Position numbers and translations under genes: made by a program. 64,000 nt of DNA from Pyrus communis (taxonomy: Eukaryota > Streptophyta > Magnoliopsida > Rosales > Rosaceae), in the NCBI RefSeq assembly GCF_963583255.1, contig NC_084817.1, forward strand, positions 5,309,043-5,373,042. Direction: 5' to 3'. Positions 36,034-48,694 of the stretch are shown piece after piece. Numbering within the stretch: position 1 is the first letter of the stretch; each line of letters opens with the position of its first letter. The notes under the pieces are model-generated. The model was given only the letters and a program-made list of their open reading frames with translations. It was not told the DNA's origin and did not search any database.

Positions 36034-38381
36034 AATTTAAAGTATATAGACGTATAATGTTTAAGTAGCTTGTATTTTTAATTCCTCTAACCAGTTAATT
36101 AAGAACCACACGTCCATTGCACTTTTAGCTTGATAGAGAGTTAGAGACCTAAAACAACTAATGGAGACTTAAATTAGGAGTAAAGATGCACTAATCCTTC
36201 CAAACTAATCACAAGGATAAACTTTTTTTCATAAGGAAATAAAAAGATGCGTCAAAGCTGCACTAATCTTTTGTTTTTTGTTGCTTCGCCTTCGTATATA
36301 GCACATCAATTAAGTATCAAGGTTAACAGTTAGTTTGACAAAATGCAGAGTCACGGAGATTCTGGAAATATGAAATGTCAAACTAGCTTAGTCATCGGTA
36401 AAATGATAATACTTAGATACTGACTAGCCAGTAATCATTATAATATAGAACCTTTATGGTAGGAATGTAGTGGAGCTTACATCATATCGAATTTTAACAA
36501 TCTAAATCATTTATTTTTCAAGTTGAACCTCATAGATCATCCTTCCAAAATATTAGCCAAATCAAAAATATTTGAGGCATCCAATTAAGTTGAAAGAAAT
36601 TGACGAACACTATTTTCTACGAAACACTGAAATTTCATCGTGACAATTAAATAGGCAAATGGTTTCAGATTGAATTGAATTTTTGCAAAGATAATCTATT
36701 AATTGAGACTTATTTAATAAGATATTTGGATCATTGAAGTTCAATGTGGTGTCAGCACCACAACTAATCATTTTCCTTAAAGCTCTGCATTATACTATAT
36801 TCACTTTGTGATGTGGCCACATTCACCTTTTTGCATAATAGAATGGTGATTAAGAAACCGATTAAGAAACCTGAGACCTCAACAGCAATTAATGGAGACT
36901 AAAACCCACCACATAACTTAATACATATATAATTAAGTTTACAAACACTATAAACACTTCGAAGTCAAAGACTATTCACTTTCTTATTTTGTGTTTTTTT
37001 TTTTTTTTTCTGGAACTTTCTCGCCATATTTAATTTGTACAATTGAGTAACAATAATAATCAACTCGTAATTAGTCATCAATCTTAACATACGCCTAATC
37101 ATCTCCAATTTTTAATTTAACTTTAGGCCTAATTGGATAAATGGTCCTTGTGGTGACAAGGTAATCGGAAGATAGTCCTCATCGTCAAAAAAATTAGGAT
37201 TTAAACCCTTGTGGTGTTAGTCTGTTAGCAAATTTAGTTCAAAAGTAATTTTTTTCGTTTAATGTCTGTTAATTAAAGTGTAAGTACGTACTTTAACTTG
37301 TGCACCTTCTTCTTCCTCGCCTCTCTAGTCTGTCTGTTACATACACTCTACGATTAGGCCTTAACTTTATACCAAAGTTGTCGTGCGTTTAAAAGAAAAC
37401 AAGAAAATAAAATTCATGGTATTTTGTTTTCTTTCTGAAAAGGCAATTTGGCTGCTGCAAAATGCTTTGATTGGTTTGAGGAGCCCCTAATATTATTCAA
37501 AATCTCTTAGATCGATGGTAATTGTAATAGTTGAGGCGTGTGTGGTATTCTTTTTCTTTCATCAAGCTTTTTTCGTTATTATTAACTTAGGAAAAGTTTT
37601 AATGAGGCCAATCTTTTTCTTTCATCGAACATTTTCTCGTCTCGGATAAAGTTTAATGTCGTCACCTCTTTTGTATATGTGAGGTTGTTGTTGTTTATAT
37701 TAGTGACCATTTTTAAGTTGGGCTAACAATACTCTCAAACCTTTGAATATATTTTTTTCTCTTTTCTTTGGGAAGTTTCAAGCATTTTCTTTTGTTTCAT
37801 GGAAAGCTAAAAATAATTTCATTTGGTTTCTGTAATTGAATTTTAAGAGAACAATGAAAGACCAGTTCCAACTTCTAGATGAGTAGCAAAAAGATAAAAA
37901 TAAACTTCTAGGTCGGACATAATGTACGAAAAACAATATTTTTTAATAGTTATAGATGGGCACAAGAAAGAGAATCTTTACTAGAGAATGAAGTGGAACA
38001 AAATCAATTTATATTAGTTTTTTTTTTTTTTTTTTGATATTTTGTTGCGTGTATAATGATACAAACTCACCTCGTAATTGTAAACACCATGATTCCTACC
38101 CTTTTCATTTCATTGGTCTCACTTGTGGTCACGTCGTTGCCTATAATGATTGTCAAAAGAGGAGCTGATGTTTACTTCAAGAAAAGCAGCATTCACTTAT
38201 GCCAATCCAGTTGGTCGAGATTGATGATTTTTCATCAAAAGCTCATTGTTGTGCTCAGCCACAAGGAGTACTAAGATCAATTGATTGTACTTTATAAAAC
38301 CACGCTCTCTTATTGCTATTGCATGAGCACATTAATGGCATAAAAATATTGAATGTCTTTCCAGCATGTATACTTCAGTAA

Positions 38382-38867
38382 CATTCTCCCCACAAAGATT
38401 TATTTGGGAGTCGATCCTAAACATTGCAAAATTATACTGAGCAGCTAACTTAAAATCCTTGATTCGTAGGTATGTCCAGTCATAACAAGCTTTTGGGAGA
38501 ATCACCACCTTCTAGTGATTATATCTATTTGTCAAGGCATTCTAGAGAGCCAGTGGGTCATCAACCGTTAGGTATTTTCAATCCTTCATGGATGTGGTGA
38601 CGAATGATCATGGCTTTGTCAAGGCATTCTCCCCACAAAGATTTATTTGGGAGTTGATCCTAAACATTGTAAAATTATACTGAGCGGCTAACTTAAAATC
38701 CTTGATTCGTAGGTATGTCTAGTCATAACAAGCTCTTGGGAGAATCACCACCTTCTAGTGATTATATCTATTTGTCAAGGCATTCTAGAGAGCCAGTGGG
38801 TCCTCAACCGTTAGGTATTTTCAATCCTTCATGGATGTGGTGACGAATGATCATGGCTTTCGCCCAA
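38382..38867. repeat. 243-bp direct tandem duplication
   Basis: Copy 1 starts at 38382 (CATTCTCCCCACAAAG) and copy 2 at 38625, running to about 38867 with very few mismatches (for example AGTCGATCC versus AGTTGATCC). The sequence is richer in G+C than its flanks and reads like part of an old gene or transposon, but I recognise no protein. Confidence 0.85.
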
Positions 38868-39097
38868 CCTTGGGAGGATGTAGTGCTTCCTTCCTTGATA
38901 GTGTCCCAAGATTGTATGCCTCAAGATGGATCTAGGCATCTACAATCCAGGTAAGGTAGTTCTTTTCAATGATGTCAAGGGCAACAAAATCAAACTTTGC
39001 AAGTTCACCATTTTTTTTTCTAAAAAAAAAATAAAAATAAAAAATAAAAAGGAGATATGCAAGAACTTGCAGTAATTTGGATTCCGGGGAGCGTAAT

Positions 39098-39133
<36 letters not shown>

Positions 39134-40120
39134 TTCTGGTTCTTACAAAATTTTCATATTTGATCTTCAAGTGAAAATGACAAGCACTCGAAACTTCGCG
39201 CTCAAGGTTTACTTAACTAAGAGATAAATTAAAAATGTTAGGTAGCTAATGAACAAGAAGGGCAATTGTATCGCATCATTCTAAAGTTAGCATTAAAATT
39301 AAATATAAATCTTGGGTTAGTAGTTAAGACGGTCCATTCAAGTTAGCAATAAAATTAACATAAATAAGTACTGTGTTAGAAGTTAGGAATTGCACCAAAT
39401 AAGAAATAAAAGATATAAGTGGTTATTAACATGAGGAATAGGAGAATGCATGGTAGTAACAGATCTTCATTGTAGTGGTGAGGGATCACAAAGCAAGTGA
39501 TGAAGAGAAGAAGAGAAACAATAAAATCCTTATGGGAATCATTTTATTGTAAAGGAAATGAAAACTGGTTAGAGTTTAGAGTTTTGTATTGAAAACGTGT
39601 TATAAATTGGCAAAAGAGAGATAATTTTTGTTAGAGGATGAAGTGGAATAGGATCAATAAAATTATTCTGTTTTTTTTTTTTTTTCTGTTACGATATTAT
39701 GTGTACAATACGAACGTCCCTCTTCATATACAGGTTTTTCATAGACAAAAATGTAGCAAAAGTTTGAAAGCTATTTTCTTTACACAAAGTCTTCAAATGA
39801 ATAGTGAAATATGAATTTAACGTGAACCGTCTAATTTTTTCAACACATTTTGTGTTTCCTGAATTTAAAATCTTCATGTGGACCATCCACACATTTACAA
39901 CATCAATAATATGCTAGGTTGAACAAATTTGTAAACTATATAATGTGTCTTTAATAAGGAATAAATACGTTAATCAACACTTAATTAATAATCAAATCAT
40001 CGACAATCAAATTATTTAGTTTACAAAGTTTGATCTTCCTAGCATTACATTTACAACATTAATCTTAATTAAGAACTTAAAAAAAATGTTGTCTCAGCCA
40101 GATGGCCTAAACCTAATATG
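38868..40120. other. Intergenic, A/T homopolymer-rich
   Basis: No gene is visible. A run of about 40 T lies at 39100-39130. A ~100-bp segment at 39620-39715 (GAGGATGAAGTGGAATAGG) resembles 37965-38070 (GAGAATGAAGTGGAACAAA), a dispersed direct repeat pair. Confidence 0.45.
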
Positions 40121-40510
40121 CTTAATTCCCGATTGATGATTTAGATAAAAAGAATCTACCGAGAATGGAGGGATGCAATTCGAGAATACTAATTTTTTAT
40201 CAAGGGTAGAAGAATATTCGAACTTGAGGTCTCTTTATGTCGGAAGAGAGAAATACGAGATAACCAAGATAATTTCACTTTGGTGATTTGATGTTTAATT
40301 CATCCGTTAACAAATATTACCAGATTTATAAGTGAAGACAGGAAAACAACTTATTTCAGCAACTTATTTCTGCATAGTATATAGTACGTACATATACCAA
40401 GTTTGTTTAGCTCTTCAATCACCCAACGTAAACAAACCGATAACAACCGTACGCCGCTGCTACCAATCAAGTTGCTCTTCTGAAAATCTGCAGCCCAACA
40501 GAAACCATGC

Positions 40511-43266
40511 TCATGCGTCTCCGCTAACTAGAACAAACAATGGTTTCTCCCCCAGTCGTTCCCGACCCTGAAACAATCCATATAAGCACATCAGTAGTGC
40601 ATTAAAGTACCAAAAAATGCAACGAAATCCAGATTCCATCTTCGGCACCAACTAATCAAGGGTGTTTTAATGTCATACCTTTAGTTCTGGTAATTCAATT
40701 ACACAGGCACACTCAACGACATGCACCCCTACACGCTCTGCAACAAAAAAAGCAGACATGTGAGTTGTGCAAGCCATAAGCATTTAGACATGAAGTTTGT
40801 GGTTTGATAAACTACCAAGTAGCTTGATGGCAGCACCCAAGGTTCCCCCAGTTGCAATGAGGTCATCTATGATCAAGGCACGTTCACCCGCTTCTACAGC
40901 TCCCACGTGCATCTCCATAATATCTGTTCCATACTCCAAAGAGTACTCTTCAGAAATAACCTTCCCTGCAGAACCATAAACATATGAGATTACATGCCAT
41001 CTTGAGAATTATATTTATTGAAAGCACATCATACTTGATGGGTAATAAAATGTAAAATAAACTTCACATCCAGAACCACACTGTTCATGATTTCTTAAAT
41101 AATTGGTGGTTAGGAAAAGCCATTAGATACAATAACACTTCTTACCATGCAAAGGAGCAAACTTTCTGAAGTAAAAAAACATATATTTAACACAGCACTC
41201 GTTATTTATTCGTTGTGATATTTTTAAAGCAACAGTGAGTTTTGGCGTCTACTTATTTGTTACCAGATTAACTTTCACTCTTTCAACCATTTCCTAATCT
41301 AAAGTCAGAACAGCAAAATTAGTGTAACTAGACTGAAAATCATAATATGAATGTCTGCTTTTGATCTAATTTATGCGCGTTGAGAAGATTACTCTTGTAT
41401 TATCGAGAGTGCTGCAAAATCACTATTCAAGGGCATAAACACTGATTACTGGTACTCAGAATTTCTCAACATAACTGGGTATAGCACTATGTCTAACATA
41501 TGGCTAAGAAACTAGCCTGTAATTGGATCAGTTAACATTTGCATTGTAAGGAAAGATGTATAGATGATCAATCCATCCTGTGAATTAAATAACAATCATG
41601 TTTTGAATTACATCACGAAGACTCTCTATCGAGATGGGGTAAAATGTAAATTAAACTAAGAGTTAGTTTAGCATTGTTGTGCTTTTTGAAAAAACTGATT
41701 ATGCTGGTGTGGTGAAAATAAACAGCTGTAAAATAAGTTGTTAAGAGTTTGGTAAAATTTTTTTTTTTTTTTTTTTTTTGGTAAAAGTGCTTTAAATAAA
41801 AAAAATAACATCTGAGTGTTTGGTAAACTTTTATATAAATTGTTTTGAATATATTAAAAGGAAAACTAATGAAAATGGCTTGAAAACTTTGAGTTTCAAT
41901 GATAAGGACAAAATAAAGGGTAAAGTGAATAGTACTAGAATTGACTTTTTAGTGTAAAAATATAGTTTTTCGTTAAATTGAACAATACCGTGAGCTTTTC
42001 GTTAAAACTCCATATATGATTAAAAAGGATATAGTATTAATGTGATATAATAATTGTTAAAGACAATAATGTAGGGGTAAAGATTATAATTTTGTAAAAC
42101 ATGTAAACGTAGACTTACCATTTTTAAATTCATTAAATGAGCATTGATTACTATGCTTTGAAAAAAAAATCATTTTTTTTAGAAGCAGGGTAGACCCTAC
42201 TTTTGCTTTTCTACTTTCATTAACAACAGGTTTTTATAAAAACACTTTTTTTGTTTTACCAAACATATTTAATGTTTCAAATTTTTTAATAAGCTGTTTT
42301 TTTTAAAAGCACCACAATCTCAAACCAACCCTAATTCTCCAAGTAAGCCAGTCACTCACCAATGATTCCCTCGAATCCTGCTACAGTGAAACTTCTCAAA
42401 GCTCGAAAATTTATGCAGTTTAAGAGGAGGTAAAAAAAGGTGTGATACATTACCAGGCAACTTGTTTGGTTTCCTCATGGGCACAAATTTTGCGCCAATG
42501 GCCAAGGCAATAGGAGGGCCAAATATAAACCCTCTAGCTTCAACACCTGCATTATGTCATAATAAAACTTCAAAATATAAACATAAGAGATTTTTCAGTG
42601 TGATTAGAACACGAAATTGTGCACCATGTGTCACTATACCAATGGTGAAATATGCGTATTAAAAAGTTAATAACTTAAAAAATACAATTTCTCACCACTT
42701 ATATAAAAATATGTAGTATACTATCCATATTCTCATCACAGTAAAAAATTTCTCCATTAACATAACCCAACATTCAGTATATACAACACAACGAAACAGT
42801 CACTAAATCAGTAAGAATGCGCAACTGAGCTTCCGTTAAAATTTTGTGAACATACTAATTCAGGATAAACTGGCTAAAAGTGAGAGAGCATGTATTTAAT
42901 TACCTGCAACAACAGAGATTTCTTTGTCTTTGTACCTCTCAACAAACAAATCAATGGTGTCCTTGAAAGCCTTGGTATCCAGGAGCAACGTGGTAATATC
43001 ATAGAACAAAATCCCTGCCATAATAAGTGAAGCCAAGCACAACTCACACAATCGAACTCACAAAAACCTCCATTCGAGACCAGAAATCAAGTAAAACCCA
43101 AAATTAAACACTCCCCAAATGACAAATTGGACCCAACAGCAAGTAAAAATCTCGAAAAACCGATTGAATCGAACCCAACAAAGAAAAACACATTTCTACT
43201 AACTTATCAGAAAGCAAAAACTAAGATAATGAAAATCAATGCAAAAGAAATTGAATACAAACAGCA

Positions 43267-43304
<38 letters not shown>

Positions 43305-43390
43305 GTACCTGGCTTGGGGAAGTCGGGGATGACTCTGATAGCAGATGAAATTCTAGCAAGGCGAGGATCCTGACCGTCTTCCGCTGCCAT
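40511..43390 (-). CDS. APT1: Adenine phosphoribosyltransferase, copy A (183 aa)
   Basis: Six exons with GT-AG borders: 43390-43309, 43014-42904, 42546-42454, 40965-40816, 40737-40679 and 40567-40511; total 552 bp with stop TGA. The enzyme salvages adenine: adenine + PRPP gives AMP + PPi, and in plants it also accepts cytokinin bases. Visible marks: [20 protein letters not shown] at the N-terminus, [20 protein letters not shown] in exon 3, and the PRPP-binding motif [13 protein letters not shown] in exon 4. Length equals that of the Arabidopsis APT1 short form. The start [14 protein letters not shown] matches the family start, but in-frame ATGs upstream (43423, 43432 and 43513) would add up to 41 residues. 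Intron 3 (1.5 kb) holds a MITE absent from copy B. Likely functional: no break is seen. Confidence 0.93.
41660..42331. mobile_element. MITE family A in APT-A intron 3 (with nested MITE B)
   Basis: 672 bp, starting GAGTTAGTTTAGCATTG and ending CTCAAACCAACCC, with TSD TAA at 41657-41659 and 42332-42334. The copy B intron has the empty site (GTAAATTATCCTAATTCTCC near 54700). PIF/Harbinger-Tourist type by TSD. A family B MITE lies inside. Confidence 0.85.
41861..42012. mobile_element. MITE family B, copy 2, nested in a family A MITE
   Basis: It reads AGGAAAACTAATGAAAATGG...CGTTAAAACTCC and is the reverse complement of the 28722 copy. Confidence 0.7.
43265..43300. repeat. (TA)n microsatellite beside the APT-A exon 1 donor
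   Basis: About 16 TA units, broken once by G, lie 6-8 bp inside intron 1 from the splice donor at 43308-43307. Confidence 0.85.
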
Positions 43391-43523
43391 TGCTTCAACT
43401 TTCAGCGCTTCACTCTTACGCATTTCGGTCATTCCCAAATTTGGCGCATGTCTTATAGGCGTTTTGGCACCAAAAAAAATGTTAGCAAGACTCTCAAAAA
43501 AGTGAACTCTCAATGGATTCTCT

Positions 43524-43655
43524 GCTACTTAATATTTTTAAGTACAATGTGTTGTAATGTTGACACATAAAATGACATTAAAGTATGAAGTGATAAAAAA
43601 TTCATAAAGAATCATACTTTAAAAAAGTTTCCTTAGCATTTCTCTCATTATTGGG
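43524..43655. mobile_element. MITE family C, copy 1 (upstream of APT-A)
   Basis: It ends CCTTAGCATTTCTCTC and contains a GACATTAAAGTATGAAGTGA core matching GACATTAAACTATGAGATGA near 57955 and GACGTTAAACTGTGAGATGG near 61635. Left border approximate. It lies within the likely promoter of APT-A. Confidence 0.6.
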
Positions 43656-45540
43656 ATGATTTCTTTTAAGTTAACTATGTATTCTCACAAGAGAAAGTTA
43701 AAAAGTCACAATGATCGTTTAGAAATTAGGATACAACAGTTGTAAGATAAAGCATTTATCTCATTGTATGTGAGGAAGATTTTTTGTGACGGTAACGCTA
43801 TAATGTGGTGCTATTAATAAAATGTTATAATATAAGTATATAATTAAGGTTCGTTTGGAAAGTGTTTTTAAAATGATTGAAAACACTTTTAATGAAAATG
43901 TTATTAGAGCCAATCCTTAGTATAATGCAAATGAATCTTGAAAAAACACTTAAAATGCATAATGACTTCTTTCAAGAAGCACTTCAAGACATTTTTTTCT
44001 AAAAACATTTTCGATCATTTTAAAAGAACTTCCAAATAAGTAGTTCGACTATACGGTTGATATGATAAATTAGAAACATATGATACAATATCTATAAATA
44101 AATCCACCTATTAAAATATATGTAAATTCATATTAGCTGCTTGTATGCAAAATTTCTCTCGAGAGAAATAAATGAACAAAATAATTGAGTTTGAAATTAA
44201 AAATAAAAGCGCTATTGTTTTAGTATGTTGGTTAACATTTAAGGGGAATTTTTATTTACACTAATCTAATATTTTTCTACACTTAATTTAAATTTAAATG
44301 TTAATTGTCTATTTTACCTTATTCTATAATTACTATTAAGTACAAAATGAAATTAATAATAAAAATCAAATTTATCAATAGACCCACATACTATAATTAA
44401 ACCCTAGCATCACCCTTTGTTTACCTTACGTTTATTCCGACTAAAACCCTAATAGTTTTGATAGAGAAAAACAAGTTTTTCTATTGATGGATGGTGATTT
44501 CGAAGTTTTTAATCGTCCAACTAAGGTATGACTCGATTTATGGTTATTTTGTTTGTTTGCTTCTTCTTTGTATTAAATTTCATACTACTTTTTATATTAT
44601 ATTGTATTTGTTTTTCTTTGCCGTCTGTATGCGCCCCAAAATACGAATGCAAGGACTTTTGATTTGTATTGCAAAGACATAAAACTTGATTCTTGGTGCA
44701 AATAAAGATTGCTCAACCTTAACCACGAACTAGCAGGTGGCATGTCTTGCACCTTTTTTATTCGAAATAGCTCCAATTTGTTTATTTGTTTATTAACATA
44801 GCAGCAAAACACTCAGCCCTATGTCACTTCAAAGTTTCTTAAATAGTACATGAAAATACTCAATTTAAAAATGATTGAACTAGAGCTTGCATAACATTCT
44901 CTTGGTAAATTCAAGTCTATGGAATGATCTCTTGGATCCCAAGTCCATGGATGGGTTGTGGTAGCAGAAAGAAAAAAGCAACCATGGAAATGCTAGTCCT
45001 ATACTGCATATGTAATTATAGAGGGGCAAATGACGCCTCTTTGAAAAAAAAAAAAAAATCAATTAGAGATGTTATTTTATAAAGGGAATAGGTGTGAAGA
45101 TAATTTTACATTTTGAATTGGGTTTAAGAGGGTAGTTTAAATAATAAATTTGGGTTTAAGAGGGTAGTTTAAATAATAAATTTGGGTTTAAAGAGATATT
45201 AATTCTTTAATAAAAAAATAATATAGACGAAGAGAGTAAGTTAAATGTAGAAAGAAGTTAATGTTTTCAAATAAAATTTTCTAAATTTAAATATTAAAAG
45301 GCTGCCGTAAGTAGAACCGATAAGTGATTTTTGTCCACTTACTAATAAAAATAAACGGAATCGTGCAGAAAGTACACAAAATTGCAATTATGATTTCCAC
45401 TATTACAAATGCCACTTGTGTGTGCTAACACTCTGGGAGATGTGAAAGACATGCCATCTTTACGTCTCACTTTCGATAGGAAGTAGCAAAACTGATCGCA
45501 TCTATATGCAAGTTGCCGATGGAAAATGGTCTTCATAATT
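43656..45540. other. AT-rich spacer within duplication copy 1
   Basis: No gene is recognisable. Open frames of up to 71 aa have no family features. A 32-bp unit (GGGTTTAAGAGGGTAGTTTA) is repeated two and a half times at 45119-45190. Confidence 0.45.
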
Positions 45541-45832
45541 TAACAATTGAGTGTGATTCTCTTCAGATCGTGAAAGTTTTGAACCAGAGTTTTCCTAACA
45601 TATACGGTGGGGGCATATTGTGAAAGATTCAAAGGCTTTGCTTCTCAGGATCATTGGAGCTTTGATTGCCCATATGTGTTGCGAAGCTAATGGTTTTGCA
45701 CATTGTCTAGCACGCTATGCTCCTCACAACGACTCTACCTTCTTTTACTGGTTTGAGGAACCGTCCGATTTCATTTCGAGTTTTTTTATTGATGTGAGAT
45801 GTAAGTGCAATGGATTTCGATCAAGAAATTAG
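45541..45832 (+). pseudogene. LINE RNase H scrap, copy 1
   Basis: Open frame text such as LLRIIGALIAHMCCEANGFA and HCLARYAPHNDSTFFYWFEE matches the last part of plant LINE RNase H domains (…NxVAHxLARYA…W.EEPP.F). It lacks the catalytic N-terminal part. Its duplicate is at 58060-58270. A passenger of the segmental duplication. Confidence 0.7.
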
Positions 45833-45912
45833 GACTTAATTGTAATTACCTCATAGTCAACCAACAAGTACAACTCAATAGGCCCACCATGCCCAACTTA
45901 AAGGCCCACTTA

Positions 45913-46128
45913 TGCAAATGCAAGGTAAGGATGAAAAGGGTTCAGTGTATGTAGCCAATGTAAGTGTATTAAAACACGTCAACATATCTCAAAGCAACCC
46001 TCTTTCTTAACTTCTTCCACATGCAAATGCAAGGTAAGGATGAAAAGGGTTCAGTGTATGTAGCCAATGTAAGTGTATTAAAACACGTCAACATATCTCA
46101 AAGCAACCCTCTTTCTTAACTTCTTCCA
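45913..46128. repeat. 108-bp tandem duplication inside duplication copy 1
   Basis: Two nearly identical units, each holding AAGGATGAAAAGGGTTCAGT and ending in CTTCTTCCACAT. The equivalent place in copy 2 (58428-58470 plus 58688-58750) has a single unit interrupted by a MITE, so this doubling came after the segmental duplication. Confidence 0.8.
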
Positions 46129-47609
46129 CATACAAACCCACTATCACATGCTTCCAAACACACCACTATAACCATCATGGAGTAGTTTAGTAGTTGGAAA
46201 TGATTTCAGGCTCGTATTTTACATGGGATGTTTTGAGTTTGATTTCTATAGCTAATAAATCAAATAACACTGGTGAGAGAGAGATTGAAATGTCTCTGAG
46301 TCTTTCCAACCCTTATAAAAATGGATTGTTGTATAAAAGACAGCAACTGGTCTTCTATTTTATAGAAGAAAAAAAAAACCACCACCACTTTTCTCATCAC
46401 ATTTTCTATTTCCTTAGTAGTTTACACTAGTAAGAAATTTTTTAAACTCCCCAATTTGTTGTAGGATGCCTTATGTCAATCTGAAGTAAATAAAAATAAC
46501 GATATATTTGTTATAACTTTGATATTTAATAGGTTTTTTAGTTAAAATAGTTACTAAGATTATCCATCATCCATTATTTTGATCATTCCATTAAAAACTC
46601 TGCTAAGTATCTCGCAGTTCTTGATTGGAAGTTTGGACAATTTTTAAAGCTTCATAACTCAATAGTTTATTAACCCAATTAGACCCATAATATATCAAAA
46701 TGAAGATAGAAAAGTGTAAAACAAGTTTGGACAATTTTTAAAGTTTCATATCTCAGTGACCATTTCTATTGATTTTCAATATCAAAAATCAAAATGATTT
46801 GTTATTCAAATCTCATAAATCATTTCATCTAAAAAACTTATTTAATAATATCATAACGTATTGTGACACTATGAGCGCATCGTAGACCTTTTTGTAAATT
46901 TACTGTTTACAAAAATGACTTTTAAGCTTTTGACATGAAAAGATGTCTGCCGCCTGCTATGCCAAACAACATCGTATGTAAGCAGTGACTTCACCTTGCG
47001 AGTTCTACCTATTCACTAGTCTTAACGCTTATCTTTGCAGCCTAGCTGGCTGGCTCGAACGTAGGATTTGACATACTGATTCACTATTTGTACTATTGCG
47101 GCTGCTAAAACTTGTACATTGAATTGGAAGTGGTTTAGGGAAAAGGATATGGTGTTATCTCACTTGTTCATTGTATATCGTACGATCAGAAATTATTTTA
47201 AAGTTTAAAATTTAAAATTAAATATGAATAGTACATAACTAAAATTGAGATCATAAGATCGTTCGGATCCTTAGGAAAAAGATTTGTATCGTGCGGTCAA
47301 AAATTATTTCAAAATTTAAAATTAAATATAAATAGTATCTAATGAAAACTGACCGCACGATATACGATGAACGGATGAGATCATGAGATCCCTAGGATCC
47401 TTAGGAAAAAGATCCGGCGAGGATCCTTTTCTGTGGTTTAGGATAAGGTGTGTTATCCACACATTTTTTTTTATTTCTCATACATCTTTGTTAATTTCTA
47501 TCTTTTGATCTTTTTTAATTCATCGTATCCAACAATAAAAATTTTAAAAATTGTGTAAAAAATAAAAATAAAAAGTATGTGAATATTACATCTCCTTAGG
47601 ATATTGTGG
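46129..47609. other. Non-coding end of duplication copy 1 and junction region
   Basis: It holds an old relative of the 916-bp fold-back element (about 46530-46830: CATAATATATCAAAATGAAG). A palindromic block at 47175-47440 has repeated GGATCC cores and GTATCGTGCGGTCA facing TGACCGCACGATAT, probably another MITE. No gene is visible. Confidence 0.5.
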
Positions 47610-48262
47610 CAGCTAAATTCCCGATGCATGATTTGGATAAAAAGCATCTACCGACAATGGAAGGATGCAATTCGAAAATATTATTTTTATGTCAAAGATT
47701 CAAACTTAAAGTCTCTTTTAATATTAGAAAAAAAAAATACGAGACAACTGAGATAGTTTCACTTTGATGTCTAATTAGGTATAGTCCAATTTTATTTAAT
47801 TATTGAATTAAGTCCGATGGCTCATCGTCCACATCAATTTATTGTTAAATTTTTATCAAAACTACCCCTTAATGATTAGTAAAATAATTAATACTATTGC
47901 TTAATTTTAAGCTTACTTTTTTTCTTCCCACAATTTGAACTTACTGTATTGTGAATTAATAATAATTGATTATTTATCTTTAAAATAATTCCCTACTTGT
48001 AGAATTAGTTTTAAAGCATATCTCTTCTTCTATAACTCCGGTATACAATTTGTGTTGTGTTCTCCTCCCCTTCTTCAATCTCCTTCTTTCTTCTTTTAAG
48101 CTCTTATGATATCTTCGTCCTTTTTGAAATACAAGATCACAATATCTTTTAGTATTCTTGTCACATCCCGGCTCGGGGCGGATCACTTCTCAGGTCCACT
48201 CCACCACCGTAGCACGATATTGTCCGCTTTGGGCTTACCATTCCCTCACGGTTTTGTTTTTG

Positions 48263-48339
48263 GGAACTCACGAGCAACTTCCCAGTGGGTCACCCATCAT
48301 GGGATTGCTCTAGCCCCCTTCTCGCTTAACTTCGGAGTT
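48263..48339 (-). promoter_or_regulatory. 5S-rRNA-like pol III promoter region, left Cassandra LTR
   Basis: On the minus strand it reads AACTCCGAAGTTAAGCG (box A side) and GATGGGTGACCCACTGGGAA (box C side), in the order and near the spacing of plant 5S rRNA. It is a partial, derived 5S domain, not a 5S gene. Confidence 0.85.
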
Positions 48340-48617
48340 CCTACAGAACCCGAAGTCAGTGAGCTCCCAAAAGGCCTCGTGCTAGGTAGAGATGAGAATA
48401 TACATTTAAGGATCACTTCCCTGGGAGATGTGGGATGTCACAATCCACCCCCCTTAGGGGCCCGACGTCCTCGTCGGCACATTTCCGGCCAGGGATTGGC
48501 TCTGATACCAATTTGTCACATCTCGGCCCGGGGCGGATCACTTCCCGGGTCCACTCCACCATCGTAGCACGATATTGTCCGCTTTGGGCTTACCATTCCC
48601 TCACGGTTTTGTTTTTG

Positions 48618-48694
48618 GGAACTCACGAGCAACTTCCCAGTGGGTCACCCATCATGGGATTGCTCTAGCCCCCTTCTCGCTTAACTTCAGAGTT
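48618..48694 (-). promoter_or_regulatory. 5S-rRNA-like pol III promoter region, right Cassandra LTR
   Basis: The same domain as in the left LTR, with one change (AACTCTGAAGTTAAGCG). As this is the 5' LTR in the element's own orientation, this copy would start genomic transcripts. Confidence 0.85.

Larger units (their letters stand above)
32300..38380. other. Long AT-rich intergenic region
   Basis: Six kilobases with no defensible gene. Contents: a 40-codon open frame at 32963-33085 (MEAEDGRFWRRTSWELSRTF) of unknown status; three ~95-bp imperfect tandem repeats at about 35140-35360; two short tandem duplications at 35800-35910 and 35945-36035; and poly-T tracts near 36998 and 38020. The 32.2-33.0 kb part is the likely promoter region of the RSL gene. 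Confidence 0.5.
40120..47130. repeat. Segmental duplication, copy 1
   Basis: The left edge (GATAAAAAGAATCTACCGA near 40145) and the right edge (GTAGGATTTGACATACTG near 47060, GCTGCTAAAACTTGTACATT near 47100) both have partners in copy 2, near 47635 and 61025/60990. Shared landmarks in the same order: APT gene, LINE RNase H scrap, and the CTTCTTCCACATACAAACCC region. About 7.0 kb. Confidence 0.8.

Noticed and set aside
38056..38274. 72-aa hydrophobic open frame as a membrane protein gene
   Set aside because: No homologous pattern, AT-rich surroundings, and no start or splice context; likely chance.
43199..43513. 104-aa frame ending in a YIYIYI tract as a separate gene
   Set aside because: It is APT-A exon 1 read through its donor into the TA microsatellite of intron 1.
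48263..48694. 5S rRNA genes
   Set aside because: Only part of 5S is represented, with many differences, and it lies within LTRs. It is the derived Cassandra domain.
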